From: Cotesia glomerata
Lineage: Eukaryota > Arthropoda > Insecta > Hymenoptera > Braconidae
Length of the DNA: 64,000 nucleotides
Direction: 5' to 3'
Assembly: GCF_020080835.1 (NCBI RefSeq)
Contig: NC_058161.1
Location: 9,179,297-9,243,296 of the forward strand
Shown here: piece by piece, positions 27,108 through 39,109 of the stretch
How positions within the stretch are numbered: position 1 is the first letter of the stretch
Layout: each line of letters begins with the position of its first letter
Made by a program: the position numbers and the translations under genes
The notes under the pieces: generated by a model
Database searches by the model: none
The model's input: the letters and a program-made list of their open reading frames with translations, nothing else
Told to the model about the DNA's origin: nothing

Positions 27108-27420
27108 TTATTAATTATTATTTTTCTATTAAATAAAAAATTTGTTATTGTTATTTACAATTTTTTCGAATGGTCTATTTTGCCCTAAATCTATGAAACC
27201 AGCTGAAAAATATGATTTTTACTTTATTAATCATGATTAGGTTATGAAATTATAAGATAACTTCTTTTTTAGAACTTTTTAGTGGCTCATTTTGCCTTTA
27301 TTTCCACGCGTAAGGCTAAAAATGCATCAATAACCCGAATTTGTGGTGATTAAAGAAAAAATTAGAAAAATAAATTTTTGGTCAATTTTTGAGGTGGGCC
27401 GTCTTGCCCCACCCTCCCCT

Positions 27421-28399
27421 ACATTTTACAAAGTATGAAGAAATTTTTTTTTTTCACCTGTTAAAACGGAAAAAAAGCTTTTTCCGTAATAACTTTATGA
27501 AACAACAGAGAAATTGGTAATTTTAACCAAAAAATTTCTTGTGTAAAGCTAGATACCTAAAGTTTTACGAATTCGGGGAACACAATGGTGGATTCTCAGC
27601 AGAGTCCAAATATTACATTGCAAGAGCACATAAACTAGGGACGTCTAAAGGCCAACGGGGTCCGGGGGGACAGAAATGTGGAAGCGACTTGGAGATATAG
27701 TTAGGAGGATAGAGACGGCCCGGTGCAAGTAAGTTTAATATTTGATAACGCGGGTTGCTGGTCATCCTGTAGAGGCGATAACACGGGCCTCGCGGGAACC
27801 TTCCGGCCAACATCCCTCGGAAAACGAACCAACCGCCGTACCCTTCTTCGCCGCTCTTCATTTTATCCCTTTTTCTCCACACTTTCCCGTGGCTTCACTA
27901 CATACCATAATACCTTCGTACGACCTTCAGAATAATCTTTACAATTTACAATTTTATACATTTTATACATTCAGGTTAAATAAATAACCTTTAATTTTAA
28001 ACAATGAATAAATAAATAAAACCAAACAAAATGAATAAAAAAAAAACAGCTTTACTTTATAAATAAGTAAACCAACGTGTCATCGATCTGCGGCTACCCT
28101 TGTCCAGAAAAAAATCACACATCGACTTACCCGACTCCGACTCGGAGCCGACAAAAAAGGAAAAAGCCGGAACTAAGGGTACCTCCGCGAATAAATAATT
28201 CACCGAGAATTCGGTCACAAATCTCAGGCTGTCTTTTTTATTTCTTTAAATTTCCTCTTCTTTTTAACTAAAACAAAAAAAAAAAAAAGGTCATTTATTT
28301 AAAAAATAAACATAAAAAATAAAGCTTAAAAGTTTTAAAAAGTGCGTCCGCTAAAAATTAAAAAATCTAGAATATAACGCAGAGAATCCAAGAGAAATG
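27421..28399 (+). other. unique, partly less AT-rich DNA with a candidate splice donor
   Basis: The block 27560-27940 is less AT-rich. It contains CGGTGCAA|GTAAGTTT with the GT at 27729-27730, an excellent match to a + strand donor. It could end a non-coding first exon of the gene that starts coding at 29705, but no transcription start or other end of such an exon can be defined. Overlapping frames on both strands (27613-27987) are unconvincing. An A run lies near 28271-28285. Confidence 0.3.
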
Positions 28400-29110
28400 A
28401 GATGAATAAAAACAAGCGGACAGTGGTTGCGGGTAGCAGCCGAGAAGCACATACGCAGAAGTTCGGCACACAGATACCTAGTGGCAAAACAAGAGAGTGC
28501 TGGGAGAGCTTCTGTACTATTCTATACCTATGCTTTTCTATATACTGCTACCCCAAAGTGTGTTATTGCTGGAGGTCTCCAAGATGGCTGCCGACGAACC
28601 ACCAGCGCAAGCGCAGGCTCTGATAAAGCTCCGCCCTTTGGATGCGTTTTCACCCCTTAAAGCTCCCATTGAGCCCCACCGAATAAAAGCGAGCTCGAAT
28701 TCTAGTGCATACTGAACACATTTTTACCCTTAAAGCCCGTCTCTGGTCTCTGTAGAGTACTCTCCCCCACAACACACGGAAGTCTGTCTCTGTCTGACTT
28801 ATGACTCGGAGCAGGCGCGGTAGCTTCAAAAATCCGTGAGGACACACGGACACACAGCCACAACGACGATGAGATAAAATAGCGGGGGATGTGATAGAGT
28901 GTATCCGCCACTCTCCAGTGGCCTCGCGAGTGCGCGCAATTCAGGCTGAAAGACGCCGGTTGTACTCGTATATTCTCGGCATAAAACCCCCAGAGTCTCC
29001 AACCCCCCGATGGATGATAGAAGCGTGGTGGAAGCCGGTTTATCCGCAGAACATGTCGCGTACTCCCGCTAAACAGTCGATCGCTAATTTTCAACGGATC
29101 TTTTATTCTT
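28400..29110 (+). promoter_or_regulatory. promoter-like, CpG-containing block upstream of the gene
   Basis: This is the least AT-rich stretch near the first coding exon. It contains AAGATGGCTGCC at 28581-28592 (YY1/Pho-like, often found at transcription starts), AGCGCAAGCGCAGG at 28604-28617 (NRF-1/Ewg-like), a CCGCCC box near 28631 and ATAAAAG at 28683-28689 (TATA-like). It lies 0.6-1.3 kb before the coding start. Several open frames, including 130 codons on the minus strand (28702-29094), overlap one another and show no domain, so I read them as a consequence of low AT content. The exact start site and the 5' untranslated structure are unknown. Confidence 0.45.
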
Positions 29111-29704
29111 CTGTGCTAAATTTTCGGTGGATTTACTCCTTGTTGTTTGCTTTTTAATTTTTTGTTGTTGTTAATGCTTATTATTTTTAATTTTGGAAAT
29201 TAATGTTAATATGTTCTATAGACGGTGATTTGTGTATGCAATTAATAAATATTTAAAATAAGTAATTAATAATTTGGTGTAAAAAAAATATAAAAATGAA
29301 ATGAATGAGTGGTTTATTTAAACTGTTTTTAGTGTTAATCAATATGTGTAATACCAATTGATGGCAATAATGTATTTGCTTATTATAAACACATGTGTTA
29401 ACGAACAAACAAAAATGATAAGTTGCTTATGTAGTGGCTGGGCAACCCAGCTGAGCAATGACAGAAATCACCATTGTTAGTTTATTGGTAATATATTGAT
29501 GCTGTGATTTGTTGATCTTGTTGTTGTTATTGTTGTGCTGGAGAAACGGATTTATTTTTAAAGAAACGAGTAAAGCTCTGAGGAAAGATAAGACACATGT
29601 GCAGTTAGGGTATTGTTGGTATTTACTGATAGATATATAGATGAAAATCTAATTCTATAATTTTTTATTTTTAATTGGTTGAGAGACAAGTGAAAGAAGT
29701 GAAA
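29111..29704 (+). other. presumed 5' untranslated or first-intron sequence
   Basis: AT-rich sequence directly before the coding exon. A pyrimidine-rich run (29660-29674) followed by AG dinucleotides at about 29682 and 29690 could be a splice acceptor for an upstream non-coding exon, but it is not decisive. Confidence 0.35.
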
Positions 29705-29872
29705 ATGATGTACTCACCTGATAAGATGATGGGAAGTAAGGGTCTTCATGGGACACCTATTTCTGCGCCCGGGTGCTTTCCTTCCGGAAGATACTCGCCG
29801 CCTTCTTATCGCTCAGGCCCAGAATCCATGCCGCCTCCTCCGCCGCCGAGACGATGCATGCCCAATCCTGGG
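29705..29872 (+). CDS. first recognised coding exon, serine/proline-rich N-terminus of an unidentified protein (partial)
   Basis: The exon encodes 56 residues starting MMYSPDKMMG, in the context GAAAATG that suits insect starts. It then runs through a Ser/Pro/Gly-rich stretch (SGRYSPPSYRSGPESM, residues 27-42) into six consecutive prolines (43-48), RRC and MPNPG. No signal peptide or membrane segment is visible. The segment looks intrinsically disordered, and the poly-proline run could bind SH3, WW or EVH1 domains. Codon choice is far less AT-rich than the flanks, which supports coding. The exon ends in phase 0 at GGG|GTAAGA, a good donor. The frame stays open upstream to about 29675 without another ATG, so 29705 is the likely start. 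ATG at 29708 is an alternative. The next exon candidate in matching phase is 61749-61805. I do not recognise the family. Confidence 0.7.
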
Positions 29873-30021
29873 GTAAGACACATGTTTCTTATTTTTATTT
29901 ATTTATTTATTTTATTAATCTCGTTAAAAAAAAATTCTATAGAAGTGCGTATAGCACCTGTGCATAGAACGAGTACATATTAACAAAAATATATTTTATT
30001 ATCAACAATCACTTAATATAT

Positions 30022-30060
30022 GATAGATAGATAGATAAATAGATAGATAGATAGATAGAT
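30022..30060. repeat. (GATA)n tract, likely LINE 3' tail on the minus strand
   Basis: Nine GATA/GATAAATA units sit at the 3' side of a minus-strand LINE fragment. Many LINEs end in short tandem tails, so this is probably the tail and not an independent microsatellite. Confidence 0.75.
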
Positions 30061-30607
30061 AAAAAATTTATTTGGCTCTGGAACCTAAGCTCCCTCAAAG
30101 CCATCAATATTTAAATTACATTGGTTTACATAGGTTACAAGATTACTTAACTAATTAAAGGTTTACAATTAGATTTAATTTCAAATGTAATAAAATCCAA
30201 ATATATTATTTAATACAAACAAATAAATTAATTTAAAGTCATAATAATTCTACAAGAAAAAATATTTAAATAAGATCAAAAATAAAGATTGCAATTGTTA
30301 ATTGTCATGTTCAAAAAAGTGATTGAAGCAAGCATTTTTAAATTCAACCAAATTATCTACAGCCACAGTCTCAGCTGGCAGTACATTCCAGATACGTATG
30401 CCATGAATTAAGAATGAATTATCATACATGACACAATTAGCCTGCGGTATACGAAGATAGTCTTGTCGGACATCACCTCTACGCAGTGCTACAGGCAAAA
30501 AGTCTAGTTTTGAGCTGAATAGCTGCCGATAATTTAGTCGAATTTCCTTATAAAACAGACAAGCAATGAAATAATCTCTTCTCGCTGCAAGCTTTAGCCA
30601 ACCTAAC
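30061..30607 (-). mobile_element. LINE fragment: C-terminal coding remnant plus 3' UTR
   Basis: On the minus strand a frame opens after a stop at about 30607 and runs to 30298. It reads through LAARRDYFIACLFYKEIRLN, LRRGDVRQDYLRIP, NSFLIHGIRIWNVLP and ends FFEHDN-stop. The RRDY...FYK and SFLxxGxRxWNxLP pattern is typical of the extreme C-terminus of LINE reverse-transcriptase polyproteins. Everything upstream is missing. The roughly 240 bases after the stop, down to the GATA tail, are the likely 3' UTR. The gene product is non-functional here. The clade is not determined. Confidence 0.75.
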
Positions 30608-30734
30608 TAGATAGTAATATAGTAATACTTAATACAGTGCAAGCTAAAAGAAAATCAACCTAGCAAGCTTGTTATTTATATAAGTTTTATAAGTAATATT
30701 GTTGCAACAATTAAATTAATATCACGATTTTTAA

Positions 30735-31999
30735 CTAATTATCTATTTTTATCCATTCTCTCAGTTTTTTGTTTATTAGTTTCTTCTTATCATTCAAAGT
30801 TTTCATTTCTATTGGTAATTTATTGTAATATTTTAAAACTACATAATAAGCACATTGTATGTAAATTGTTTTACTTATTTTTGGTAGTGACAGTTTTTTA
30901 TGTCTTGTACAAGTTATTTTATCATTATAAAGATTTATGCAATCTTGATAATAGAAAGATAACGCAGTGGTAATGAAAGTTGTTCTGATCCCAAGGGGAG
31001 TGTTGTTGATATTAGTTACGCACAATTTACTTAGTAATCTATTTTGTATATTTGAGATGATTTTAATTGACTTATCATATGCACCTCCCCAGGCAATAAT
31101 ACCATAATTTATTATGCTTTCGAGTAGCCCATGATATATTATTTTCATAATATGTGGATTTAATATTCCTGTCAGTTTGTAAAATACAAAAGTGAAATAT
31201 TTGAGTTTTTTGAATAATTCCAGAGCATGGTTGTTCCATCTCATATGGTTATCAAAGTGTATTCCAAGATATTTACAATGTTCAACTCCTTTCAACGGCT
31301 TATTATTAATATGTACTTCAAACTCAATTGGTTAACTATCTTTATAACTGCCGTAAGTTATAAATGTAGACTTATCTATAATATTGAGAGAGAGTTGATT
31401 CTCTCTAAGCCATAAATCAATTTTATGTAACCATTCAATTAATTTATTTTTAACTATTAGCCAGCTTTTTCCTGAGCATAATATGACTGTATCATCAGCA
31501 TAAGAAACTATGGTATCATTCGATAAAACATTAAAAATATCATTGATATATATTATAAATAATAGGGGCCCCAAGACAGTACCCTGGGGGACGCTCACAG
31601 TAACGATTCTGGTATCACTTATAGTATTATTTAATTTAACTACTTGGGATCTATTATGTAGATAGGATTTTAGGAGTTGATGTGGTATACCCCTAATTCC
31701 ATATCTACATAGTTTATCCATCAATATCTTATGATTGACAGTGTCAAAAGCTTTGGCAAAATCTAGAAAAGCTAGAACAGTTGGTGAATTTTTATCTAAG
31801 TTAGAGTAAATGTAGTTAGAAGTATAAGCTAGAGCATCAGTTGTACCTCTGTTTTTCATGAATTCAAACTGTTCATTTTAAATTAATTTGTTTTTTAAGC
31901 AGAAATTAAGTAATCTAACATGAATGAGTTTCTCAAAAAGTTTAGCTAAGTTTGAAATCAATGATATGGGTCTATAGTTAGTAGTTATTTTAGTAGTAT
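30735..31999 (-). pseudogene. LINE (non-LTR retrotransposon) reverse transcriptase, truncated and stop-interrupted
   Basis: This is a minus-strand frame with hallmark reverse-transcriptase motifs. NYRPISLISNLAKLFEKLIH lies near 31900-31970 (fingers). In the 31859-31332 segment, counted from its methionine, LDFAKAFD is at residues 32-39 (motif A), PQGTVLGPLLFIIYINDI at 91-108 (motif B) and YADDT at 120-124 (catalytic motif C). The thumb region follows in the same frame from 31331 (YLGIHFDNHMRWNNH, ESIINYGIIAWGGAYDKS) and ends at the natural stop near 30735. Two in-frame stops break it, one before NEQFEF near 31876 and one after GSYKDS at 31332-31334. The N-terminal endonuclease and any ORF1 are absent. 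Motif style suggests the Jockey/CR1 superfamily. It is inserted antisense to the host gene, in its long intron, 0.86 kb after the first coding exon. Confidence 0.9.
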
Positions 32000-32074
32000 T
32001 TTATTACTAATATTTTTGAAACTCTTGTTTAAATATTTATTAGTTTTGTTTTATGAACGTTGCAAAAACATGAG
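32000..32074. other. AT-rich junction
   Basis: No feature can be assigned. The homology to reverse transcriptase is lost near 32000. Confidence 0.5.
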
Positions 32075-32260
32075 GATACAAAAAATAAAGTTTACTTGAA
32101 CCACGAACATTTCTTGGAAAACCTAAGTTGTTTTGGCGCGAGTAGAAATTTTTATTAGACAAAAAAATATTTTTAGCTTACTAAAACTTTTTTCGGCCAA
32201 GATAATTTTTTTTTTCCTAAATATTTTATTGACTCAAGAAAATTAGTTCTCTAATGAAGA
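32075..32260. mobile_element. CTTGA-family MITE fragment
   Basis: ACTTGAACCACGAACATTTC and later TTGACTCAAGAAAATTAG are family subunits, in degraded order. Confidence 0.5.
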
Positions 32261-32500
32261 TTTTTTTTATGTGCAAGAGCGATTTTTATTAGTTGAATTT
32301 CTGATTTAATTTGCAATAATTTTTCGTATAAGTTAAAGTTTAAAAACGCGTAAATTACCTACAAATAATAAATCATGTTACAAAAACGTAAACAGGTAAC
32401 TACATAATCAAAACTCAATGCAACTGGTGCCGTCGCGGTAACAGAGATACTCATAAATTGTAAGCTTCAGAATTAAATTTGATTACAATACATCATTACT

Positions 32501-32757
32501 GCAGCGATAAAAAAGATAACTTGATTCACGAGAAAAACATCTTGAACCATTGAACCGAGAACATCATTTAAAAGAGTTTAATCATTTTGAATAAAGCAGA
32601 AAAAATATTGATCTAAGTAAAATTTTGAACCAAAAACAATTTCAAAGTTCAAGAATTTTTTTTGCTTGATTTGAGATGATCATATTTTTGAAAATGATGT
32701 TTTTGGTTTAAGATTTTTTTCTCTTGAATCAATTTAATTTTTCCATCAGAGTGTGAC
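32501..32757. mobile_element. CTTGA-family MITE copy
   Basis: The left arm AACTTGATTCACGAGAAAAA and the right arm TTTTTTCTCTTGAATCAATT pair, with ATTTAAAAGAGTTTAATCAT near the centre. It ends in an AATTTTTCCATCAGAGTGT-like terminus. Confidence 0.7.
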
Positions 32758-33735
32758 AAATTTGAAAGTTTAAAAAATAAATTCTTGAGATTCATTTCTT
32801 TAATAAAATAAAATTTTAGTTAAATGTTAAAGTTAGGTGCGAGTATTAAAAAAACTACACACAATATTATTCTGGAATATCAGCCAGTGAGGGTGACAGG
32901 AATTGTTCTTTTTACTGTAAAAACTAAAGGATTTTTGTAAGAGGGTGAAGTATAAAAGTAATTTTCAATCAAAAGGAGCATAAATTGAAATAAAACTGCT
33001 GAATTTTCACAAATATGAATCTTTAGTTTGAAAAAATAACTATATGTTTGAGGGCAATAGTCAAGATCTTGAAATACTTTCAAAATTCCCATTTAAATTT
33101 ATGAGTTTCAGTATATATATATTACAGTATTTGTATAATTTTTGACCTTGTTATTAACAGTTGGCTGCTATCTTATGCATTGTAAATGCATTACCACATG
33201 AATAAGCTCACTCTTTCCCTTTATTTTTCAAATAAATATTTAGAGAATATTTGTTACCGTTTGAATTTAATTAATCGTTAATGAAGTAATGTCTGATAGA
33301 AATAAACTTCATAAATCTATAAATTATAAAAGTCAATTTTAGATAGCAAATTAATTAATAAGCAGATTAATAAAATACTCTCATTTTATTGATTTTTAAA
33401 GTTGTTACAGCATAAATATGTATAGACAACTCCACTGGTTGATAGACTATGATATATACAAGAAAAAAATGTGAAATATGGAATTTCATAATTAAAGACA
33501 ATTGAATTATTTCGAGCATCAGTTTAAAACAAGAAAAGCGAAAGGACAATATTCCGTCGGTGTTAAAAGATAAGCTTTTAAGTTTCATCAAGTTTCATTT
33601 CCTGTATACAGCGGGGGTTAAAAAAGATACAGTTTAAGTTCTATGCCATATTTATTGTTTTAATGTTTCAAGGGTTCAACGATCTTGGAAATTAATGTAA
33701 TTGAAGGGGTTAAAGCCAAAAGAAAATCACATATT
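32758..33735. other. intronic, no gene seen
   Basis: AT-rich sequence. Minus-strand frames at 32880-33092 and 33367-33591 have no recognisable domain and neutral composition. Confidence 0.5.
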
Positions 33736-33912
33736 CACTGTAAAAAAAAAATAATAATTTACTTGAGTCAAGAGAAAAATTCTTAAGTCAAGTGAAATTT
33801 ACTTAAACTAAAAAAATTTTTTCTACTTCAATCAAGATGATAAAGCTCTTCAAAATAATTTGCTTAGTTTAAGAATTTTTTTCTTAAATGAAGTTATTTT
33901 TTTTTTAGTGTA
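33736..33912. mobile_element. CTTGA-family MITE, compact 177-bp copy
   Basis: The left end CACTGTAAAAAAAAAATAAT is followed by TTTACTTGAGTCAAGAGAAA. The right end TTTTTTCTTAAATGAAGTTA is followed by a T run and AGTGTA. Terminal inverted repeats and internal TTAAGTCAAG subunits are clear. Confidence 0.75.
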
Positions 33913-36599
33913 TAAATGATATGAAATTTGTATTGTTTTATTAATTTTTTGGTGTAATTAAAAATGAATTGTTACAAAAGCTTGAAAATTTTATTTACAA
34001 AAGTTGATCATACGAATTAGGACAGTAGTAAATCGAGTTAAGTACTACCGTAAGTAACTGCGTTTTTGTTCTGTATAAAGTTTACTCACTTCATTAGTGC
34101 AATATCATTTGCATTAAATTATTAATTCACTCTCTTTACATTTAGTTTGATTTATATAAAATCATGGTTAATTCATTCTAAAAAATTTTATGATTCTGGA
34201 ATAAAGTTAAGAATTAATTGAAGCCATTCAAAAGTTTATTTTAAGTTAAAAATTAATTTCAAAAATCGAAAAAAGTTTAAATCTAAATTCTGAGCTTAAT
34301 ATTGAAGATACAAAAAATTTGAACGAAATCTTTTTTATAGGAAGTTAAATTTTCTTTAAAAAAAGTCTTTATTAATTTTATTGTGTCTTTCAATCTTCAG
34401 ATAAAATTTTATTTCCAAACATTTACAATTTCTTACGTTCCAAAAATATTTGCAATCATTTAATTGAAGAGCTTGTAGCAATAAAATTTACACTTTAAAA
34501 ATTATTTTTTTATCATGATATTTTTCAAATTTTCATAAAAATATTACAGAATTAAAAAAAAAATTTTTTTTTAATAATTTGATGTGAAAAAAAAAATAAA
34601 TAACTGACAAGAAAAAGGATTTATTTACGACGTAACTAATAACAAAAAAGTAAATTAAAAAATATATGATAGTAAAGCGATATAAAAATTAAAATACTAA
34701 AAGATATCTATAGTGATGGATTTAACAGTCTGTCCTCCCCCATTACTTCAGCAGAGCAGTGTTGTGGTTTAAACTACAAAGTCTTTAGTTTATTCATGCG
34801 TCGTAATGGGATAAAAACGTTTGGTAGTTCGTCGTTTGGAGTAGCAAGATGAGATTACGTAGCTATTCCGTGTGCACTCACTCAATAAGACACGATCTGA
34901 ATAGACTTAATCGTCTGTTATTTTTCCCTTTCATCATTATTGTAACTGGTACCTGTTACATTAAACTCACTTCGGAAATTTATTAATAAGATAAACAGAG
35001 ATGAATGTTATAGAAAAATATCGGAAATCGAATAGAGAGTAAGAGTTTTCTTTTTTTAGATATTTATTGTGCTTACATATGATATATTTAACGTACCCAT
35101 GTTTAATGCATACCGCTTCTAAACTTTCACAATCAATTTACATTTTATCAATTAATTGTCCCATGAATCATATATGTCACATCACTATAAATATTTTATC
35201 TGCTATGAATTTATTCGGCTGGGAAACTTTATTGGCTTATATCTGATTTAAATGCTGAAATACATTGTCTCCACAAGACTGTCCGAGTTATCGCTATTAT
35301 CGTCTTCATGACTACTATTATTGTTATTGTTGTTATTAGTATTATTATTAGTAATATTATTATTCATAAAAATGAAGGCAGCTATCACATTTATTATTTA
35401 TGAATTCATTATTACTTATTCATAAATTTTACTCGATGAAAATTATCGCCGCAATTTCACTGATTATTACTGTCACTGGATATCAACAGTCAAATATTAC
35501 GTTAATAAATAATATTTTAAGAGAAGAGATGGCTTTATACAATTATACTTATAGATATTTACTGCAATACAGAAAAAAAATACAAATTATTTTTTAAATT
35601 TTAGCTGCAAAAATTGAAAATCAGGTTTCGATTTTTTGAGTTTCTGAAAACTTTTGATAATTTTTTAACATTCGAAAGAACTTTCATTAAATTTTGATTT
35701 TCCAAAAATTTAAACAGTACCTATTTCAAAAATAAAATTTTCAAAAAGAAATTGAATATGTCTAAAAAAATGTTTTTGCAAAACATTTTTCAGCTTCTCA
35801 AGCCTAAAATTTTGAATGAGTACAAAAAATACTCAAGAAGCTCAAAAGCTTCTTAATACTTATACTTTCAAGTTCTTTAAACTTAAAAATAGCAGAATCT
35901 TTCAAATTGTTCCTTCCATGTTTATGTTTAATTTTTTATTTTTTTTTTTTATAAGATTTAAAATATAGAATAAATATACTAAAACGTTTTTAATTATCTT
36001 CAATACGAGAAAAATGAAGAATTTACCTCATGTTAACTGAAAAATAATAGTGTAATTACATGATCATAAAAATCCATTTATGTCAGCATAATATATATGT
36101 TGGTACACAGTACTAAGTATATTAAAATAGTATATATTTCTACATAAATACATACATACATACTCGTTTCCACGTGCGTTTCAAAAGAGGGAGTCATCGG
36201 GAAATGACGAGAATACTGTGGTCGCAAGATTGCATAATCGATACCTTACTGAATAGAAGCATTTGTACAAACCCCTTGCACAGGTGTTTTTGGTTTTAAT
36301 GACGACAGTACATCTGTTGAAAAAAAAAAATAAAAAATAAAAATAACACGATATTAATACGTGAGATCTTCAATGAAAATATCATTATGTATATATTTTT
36401 AAAATTCGTATTTTATTATATTGGTATTGTAAAATATTATTAAAGAGTTAAAAATTAAAAAATAGTGTAACTTGAATGTCGAGTGATGGATGTGAAGAAA
36501 AATTCAGTTGTCTGACCGCTGAGTGGCTTCTCTACTCAACAGTCGATAGATATGTATAGTCAGTATGTAGATATGTATGAAAGAATCGACGGAGTAAAA
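33913..36599. other. intronic, no gene seen
   Basis: AT-rich sequence. A purer (ATT)n-like run lies at about 35309-35365. The block near 34720-34920 is less AT-rich and appears unique. The frame at 35400-35597 has a hydrophobic start but no family and no splice context, so I do not call it. Confidence 0.45.
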
Positions 36600-36900
36600 T
36601 ACTGTGGGGAAGAATATAGCGTGCAGCATAACAGCAACGATCACTAAGCGAAAAGGCAACCAACTCTAGTATTATTCTATACTATCTAGTATTAGATACA
36701 ACTCGGCAGGGGCAGGGAAAGGGGGCATAGAATAGAAATACCCACGGATCGACTCCGCACACGGGGCACTGGGGACACATAACGCTCTCCACTTACATCC
36801 AATCACTCCTGATTTATATTTACTACTCGCTTTTCCCTTATTTATTGTGCTTGAAGGAGACGGAGAGAATAGTAGCGTTAATTTGTTTGAATTGAAAATA
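36600..36900. promoter_or_regulatory. less AT-rich intronic island, possible regulatory element
   Basis: Composition shifts sharply (GGGGCAGGGAAAGGGGGCAT, CGACTCCGCACACGGGGCAC), with a CCAAT at 36798-36802. No repeat structure is visible. An 81-codon frame on the minus strand has no domain. Function is inferred only from composition. Confidence 0.25.
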
Positions 36901-38397
36901 ATGGTAAGATGGTACACGCAAATAAAAAATATATGGCCAGTTTCTCTTATTCTCTATTTTTTTTTTCAACATTCTGACGTATTATATGTTGATATATGAG
37001 GTACACTTGACATGTTTTAATATTTTTTTAAGTATGACTTAATGACTATTTGATTATTTTGCTTCACCACTTTGATTAATGATGATTATATATTAGGCTA
37101 GGGTTATTCAAATTATTTTTTTTTTATTTTATTAGAAAGAAAAAAAAAAAAAAATAATAATAATAATAATAATAAACAATATAATTTTTCAAGTCCAAAT
37201 GTTAAATAAAATAAAAAATTATCTAGGGATTCATAAACTGCTTTAGGTGTATTTAATTAAAACTTGGAATTTTATTCGACGAAAAACTTGTGAATTAATA
37301 TATTATTAAAAGCTCATAAAAAAAAGTTGAGAGTTTAAAATTTAAATACAGGGAAGCTAGAAAAAAATGAAATTAGTAGAATGAAGAAAGAAAAATAAAT
37401 AAATTTTATTAAAGTAAAAACTTATTGAGGAATGGTTGGTATGAAATAAAAAAAAATTAGAAAGTTACGAAAAAGTATTGCGTGACTGAACTAATTTCAC
37501 CCCTTCGTACAACTTTCCTTTACCACACACTTGTCATCATCATTTCAACCACTTTGTCTCAACAATTTTATTTCAACCACTTGTACACTCCCCCAAGTCC
37601 TAAAGTAGTTCCTTCCTATTCCACTTAGTTGACAATCCTCAAATTAGTAGAAAAATCCTCTTATAATATTTCAGAAACTCATTTGTCTCGATCGTGACAC
37701 ACGCAACGTGGATGGGTGATTATTTATTTTTATATACCAATGCACCTCTCATATTTTTATTATTATTTTTTTTCTTCATATCACTCATCAATATTATTTT
37801 TGGTAATGTACAAAAATAATTATCACGGATATACTTGAACGCTTCAGGAAATTATAATTATTGTTTTCGAAAAAAAAAATAAAAAAAAACAACCATTGTA
37901 TAACATTATTCAATTAAAAGTTTGATACAATAAAGTTTCAATGGAACCGGAAACGCATGTTATCTATAATGACTAATGACAAAGTTCATACATATTATTG
38001 AAAGTATCAATTTATTATTTTGACTTGAATTTATTTTATTAACTTAATTGAAATCTTCCGATTAATTTATTCTTTTCTCTTATTGTTCAAAATTTTATTA
38101 ATAAATTAGTTGCTTGTAGAATACCAATATTTTATTCAAAAATCAGTTTGGTTTAATTTTTCGCAGAGGAGCACTAAATAATGAAAATCAATTATTTATA
38201 AGAAGTAATCAATGAACAGGTATATGAATTTTTATTTAAGAATGAATATTAATTGAATTATAATTTCTAAACTTTATTTCACGTTATGAATTAAATCAGA
38301 GTTGTTAGAACACTCGGCTAATAGCTGTAACTACATATAGTGCGAACCGAAAATTCGGTAGTGCCTCGCTCCACGTACGCATTCAAACTTATATAAT
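36901..38397. other. intronic, no gene seen
   Basis: It contains A- and AAT-rich simple sequence at 37139-37176 and scattered homopolymers. Nothing coding is visible. Confidence 0.5.
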
Positions 38398-38530
38398 TTG
38401 TAAAAAATTTTGAACCAAGAAAATCATTAAAAAAAATTTTTCGATTTTCAATCAAGCAAAAAAAATTCATAAACTAGAAAAATATTTTGGTTTAAGAAAA
38501 CTCTACTTAGTTCCAAAACTTTTTTATTAG
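38398..38530. mobile_element. CTTGA-family MITE fragment
   Basis: TTTTGAACCAAGAAAATCAT, then TTTGGTTTAAGAAAACTCTA, match family subunits. The ends are eroded. Confidence 0.5.
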
Positions 38531-39109
38531 TATGTAGAAGAGATAAAGTTTTATCAATTTTACGGCTAAAAAACGAAAAATGTTGAAGAGTTAGTGTCTG
38601 AATAATAAATTATTTTATGATTACCAGTTTTATGTCTAAAATTACTTGTTCCTTCTTGATAAATTTTTGAAGTTTAAATTGAAATTATAAAACTGTTTAA
38701 TGAAAATTTATTTATCCAATATGTTTTATCGTAATCTATTTTAGACGATTAATCAAAATAAGTCTCTGAAAATTAATTTAGCTTTATCGTAATTTCATAA
38801 TAAAAACTTTTACTTGGATTACTTTTAATCATAAATTAAAAAACTGTTTGAAATCAACGAACAAATATAATTATCGAAATTTTATTAAAATGTTACATTG
38901 ATCGCTACAAAATGCGCTGTAGCAGAGTAAAAAAATTAATAATAGGTAAATAGCGTTAATAATTGGACTTTAATACAAAAAAGAATAATTTATGTAAATT
39001 AAATGAATGACAACCGTTAGACCAATTAAAAAATTGAAGTGAGAACTGACAAATCAAAAGACAATAAAAATAAATTTATTAAATTTTGCCACCGATATGG
39101 GAGCAGTAA

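Larger units (their letters stand above)
25545..27420. mobile_element. TIR element related to B (AGGGGAGGGTAGGGCAAGACGG ends)
   Basis: The left end AGGGGAGGGTAGGGCAAGAC is mirrored at the right end 27391-27420 (GTCTTGCCCCACCCTCCCCT). The GGCCTACCT / AGGTGGGCC continuation also pairs. A TA flanks each end. The ends resemble those of element B at 19503 but carry GACGG instead of AATGG. The interior holds a degenerate tandem array (25985-26480) and a GAGCTC-family terminal fragment (27081-27107). No transposase frame is present. Confidence 0.8.

Noticed and set aside
28402..29157. Several overlapping open frames of 66-130 codons on both strands
   Set aside because: Longer frames are expected where AT content drops. 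They overlap in conflicting frames, show no domain, and the block looks like a promoter.
35400..35597. Open frame of 65 codons with a hydrophobic start
   Set aside because: AT-driven composition, no family and no splice signals in agreement. The apparent signal peptide is what random AT-rich sequence produces.
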